From: Candidatus Bathyarchaeota archaeon
GTDB lineage: Archaea > Thermoproteota > Bathyarchaeia > Bathyarchaeales > Bathyarchaeaceae
Direction: 5' to 3'
Assembly (NCBI GenBank): GCA_029883255.1
Contig: JAOUJL010000088.1
Span: 1-6,422 of the forward strand
Length of the DNA stretch: 6,422 nucleotides
This document shows, one piece after another, positions 5,162 through 6,422 of the stretch. Numbering within the stretch: the stretch's first letter is position 1; each line of letters opens with the position of its first letter. The translations under genes were made by a program, and so were the position numbers. The notes under the pieces are model-generated. The model made no database searches, was not told the DNA's origin, and saw only the letters and a list, made by a program, of their open reading frames with translations.

Positions 5162-6406
5162 ATGGACAGTGTTGCTGTAGAAAAGGTTCCTCTCGACAAG
5201 TACTCTTCGATAATTGGAGAGAAAAAGATTGAAGAGATTAAGATGCTAGCGGAAGACTTGATAGGAAAAGGTGTGTGTCATGTAAACTCTACATCTTTTG
5301 GTGGTGGTGTGGCTGAGATTCTTCACAGGCTTGTTCCATTAATGTGCGACTTAGGGTTGAAGGCTGAATGGAAAGTCATTAAAGGCTCCGACGAATTCTT
5401 CGATGTTACAAAGACAATTCATAATGGCCTTCAAGGCATGAACGTTTCCTTGACAGAACAAATGAAGAAAGCATACCTAAAATACAACAAGATGAATGCT
5501 TGCGAACTTGATTTGAATCACGAATTCGTTGTAGTTCATGATAACCAACCAGCAGCAATTATTAGTCACTACCCGAGTAGGGTTGGAAAGTGGATTTGGC
5601 GTTGCCACATCGATCTGTCACAGCCAAATCATGAATTCATGAATTTTATTACTCCGTTTTTACTCCAGTATGATTCCTTAATTTTCACGATAGAGCGATT
5701 TGTGCAAGAACCTTTAAAGGCGAAGAAAGTTGCTCTAATTCCGCCATCCATAGATCCTTTAAGCGCCAAAAACAAAACTCTTTCTCAAAATCTAATTCTT
5801 TTAGTGTTAGACAAATACGATGTGGATGCTGAAAAACCAATAATGACGCAAGTCGCTAGATTTGACCCGTGGAAAGACCCTTTAGGAGTGATCGATGTTT
5901 ACAGATTAGTTAAGGAAAAAATGCCTAGCGTTCAACTGTTATTGATAGCTAGTATGGCCAAAGATGATCCGGAGGGATGGACGTACTATGAGAAAACCGC
6001 TCGGCACGCAACAGAAGACTATAACATACATTTGCTGACAGACCTAAAAGGTGTAGGCGACATCGAAGTCAACGCATTTCAGAGAGCTTCAGACGTCGTT
6101 TTACAGAAGTCTATACGTGAAGGATTTGGTCTCAGCGTGGCCGAAGCTTTGTGGAAGGAAGTGCCAGTTATCGGCGGCAATGTTGGAGGAATCCCATTGC
6201 AAATACTCCATGGTAAGACTGGATTCTTGGTTAACAGCATTGAAGAGGCAACTGAAAAAACTATCTACCTACTTAAACACCCTGCAGAAGCAAAAAAAAT
6301 GGGGAGGCAGGGTAGAGAGCACATTTTGAAAAACTTTTTGATCACAAGACATTTGAAGGATTATCTGAAACTTTTTGGTTCGCTCTCTAGAGATCTTCTG
6401 GGTTAA
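5162..6406 (+). CDS. treT: Trehalose glycosyltransferring synthase (GT4 family)
   Basis: This is a 414-residue cytoplasmic retaining glycosyltransferase. TreT reversibly makes trehalose from NDP-glucose and glucose, and in sugar-importing archaea it may mainly run in the breakdown direction. The start is ATG 5162, with GAGG at 5151-5154. The N-terminal Rossmann half carries NSTSFGGGVAEILH (42-55) with the glycine loop, EFFDVTKTIHNGLQG (78-92), VVHDNQPAA (124-132) and WIWRCHIDLSQPN (144-156). The C-terminal half carries PPSIDPLS (194-201), the nucleotide-sugar site VARFDPWK (231-238) and the GT4 EX7E motif from Glu320 to Glu328 (EGFGLSVAE). The domain ends with GG344IP and GKTGFLV. These blocks match, from memory, Pyrococcus/Thermococcus TreT far better than generic GT4 enzymes. 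One difference is Asp239 after DPWK, where I recall Gly. Sucrose- or kojibiose-type GT4 activity is less likely. It is divergent from malK, sharing a 131-base control region. Confidence 0.88.
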   Translation: MDSVAVEKVPLDKYSSIIGEKKIEEIKMLAEDLIGKGVCHVNSTSFGGGVAEILHRLVPLMCDLGLKAEWKVIKGSDEFFDVTKTIHNGLQGMNVSLTEQMKKAYLKYNKMNACELDLNHEFVVVHDNQPAAIISHYPSRVGKWIWRCHIDLSQPNHEFMNFITPFLLQYDSLIFTIERFVQEPLKAKKVALIPPSIDPLSAKNKTLSQNLILLVLDKYDVDAEKPIMTQVARFDPWKDPLGVIDVYRLVKEKMPSVQLLLIASMAKDDPEGWTYYEKTARHATEDYNIHLLTDLKGVGDIEVNAFQRASDVVLQKSIREGFGLSVAEALWKEVPVIGGNVGGIPLQILHGKTGFLVNSIEEATEKTIYLLKHPAEAKKMGRQGREHILKNFLITRHLKDYLKLFGSLSRDLLG

Positions 6407-6422
6407 CAATATGTGTAGCTTA

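Noticed and set aside
6411..6422. ATG at 6411 as start of a further gene after treT
   Set aside because: Only four codons (MCSL) are visible and no SD precedes it, so nothing can be supported before the window ends.

Overview
The window looks archaeal. The evidence is TATA/BRE-like promoter elements, GGTG-type Shine-Dalgarno (SD) sites, TTG start codons, and protein sequences closest in my memory to archaeal sugar-uptake and trehalose genes. A Thermoproteota/Bathyarchaeia-like lineage is a guess. No rRNA, tRNA, mobile element or CRISPR array was seen.

Layout: (1) 1-260, the 3' end of a branched-chain amino-acid aminotransferase gene (ilvE, +), apparently unrelated to the rest. (2) 261-500, an intergenic stretch holding a 14-bp perfect palindrome, a strong SD followed by a 16-codon reading frame of doubtful status, and a promoter for the next gene. 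(3) 501-3914, a three-gene plus-strand operon for a binding-protein-dependent sugar ABC importer: a membrane-anchored solute-binding protein carrying an N-terminal PKD domain, then the MalF-type and MalG-type permeases. The two permease genes are coupled by a 4-base overlap. (4) 3938-5029, the MalK-type ATPase on the minus strand, convergent with malG across only 23 bases. (5) 5030-5161, a compact divergent promoter region. (6) 5162-6406, a plus-strand glycosyltransferase-4 gene closely resembling TreT, the trehalose glycosyltransferring synthase.

Together, genes 3-6 form a complete import-and-conversion unit. An extracellular sugar (trehalose, maltose or a similar glucoside) is captured by the anchored binding protein, imported by MalF/MalG powered by MalK, and interconverted with NDP-glucose plus glucose by TreT. 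The gene set (malE-malF-malG-treT-malK) matches the trehalose/maltose island I recall from Thermococcus and Pyrococcus. Here the order and orientation differ, no TrmB-type regulator lies in the window, and the binding protein has a different surface architecture. The most notable points are the PKD/anchor architecture of the binding protein, the split divergent arrangement, and inverted repeats over the malE-like and treT promoters. No wholly new system is evident.
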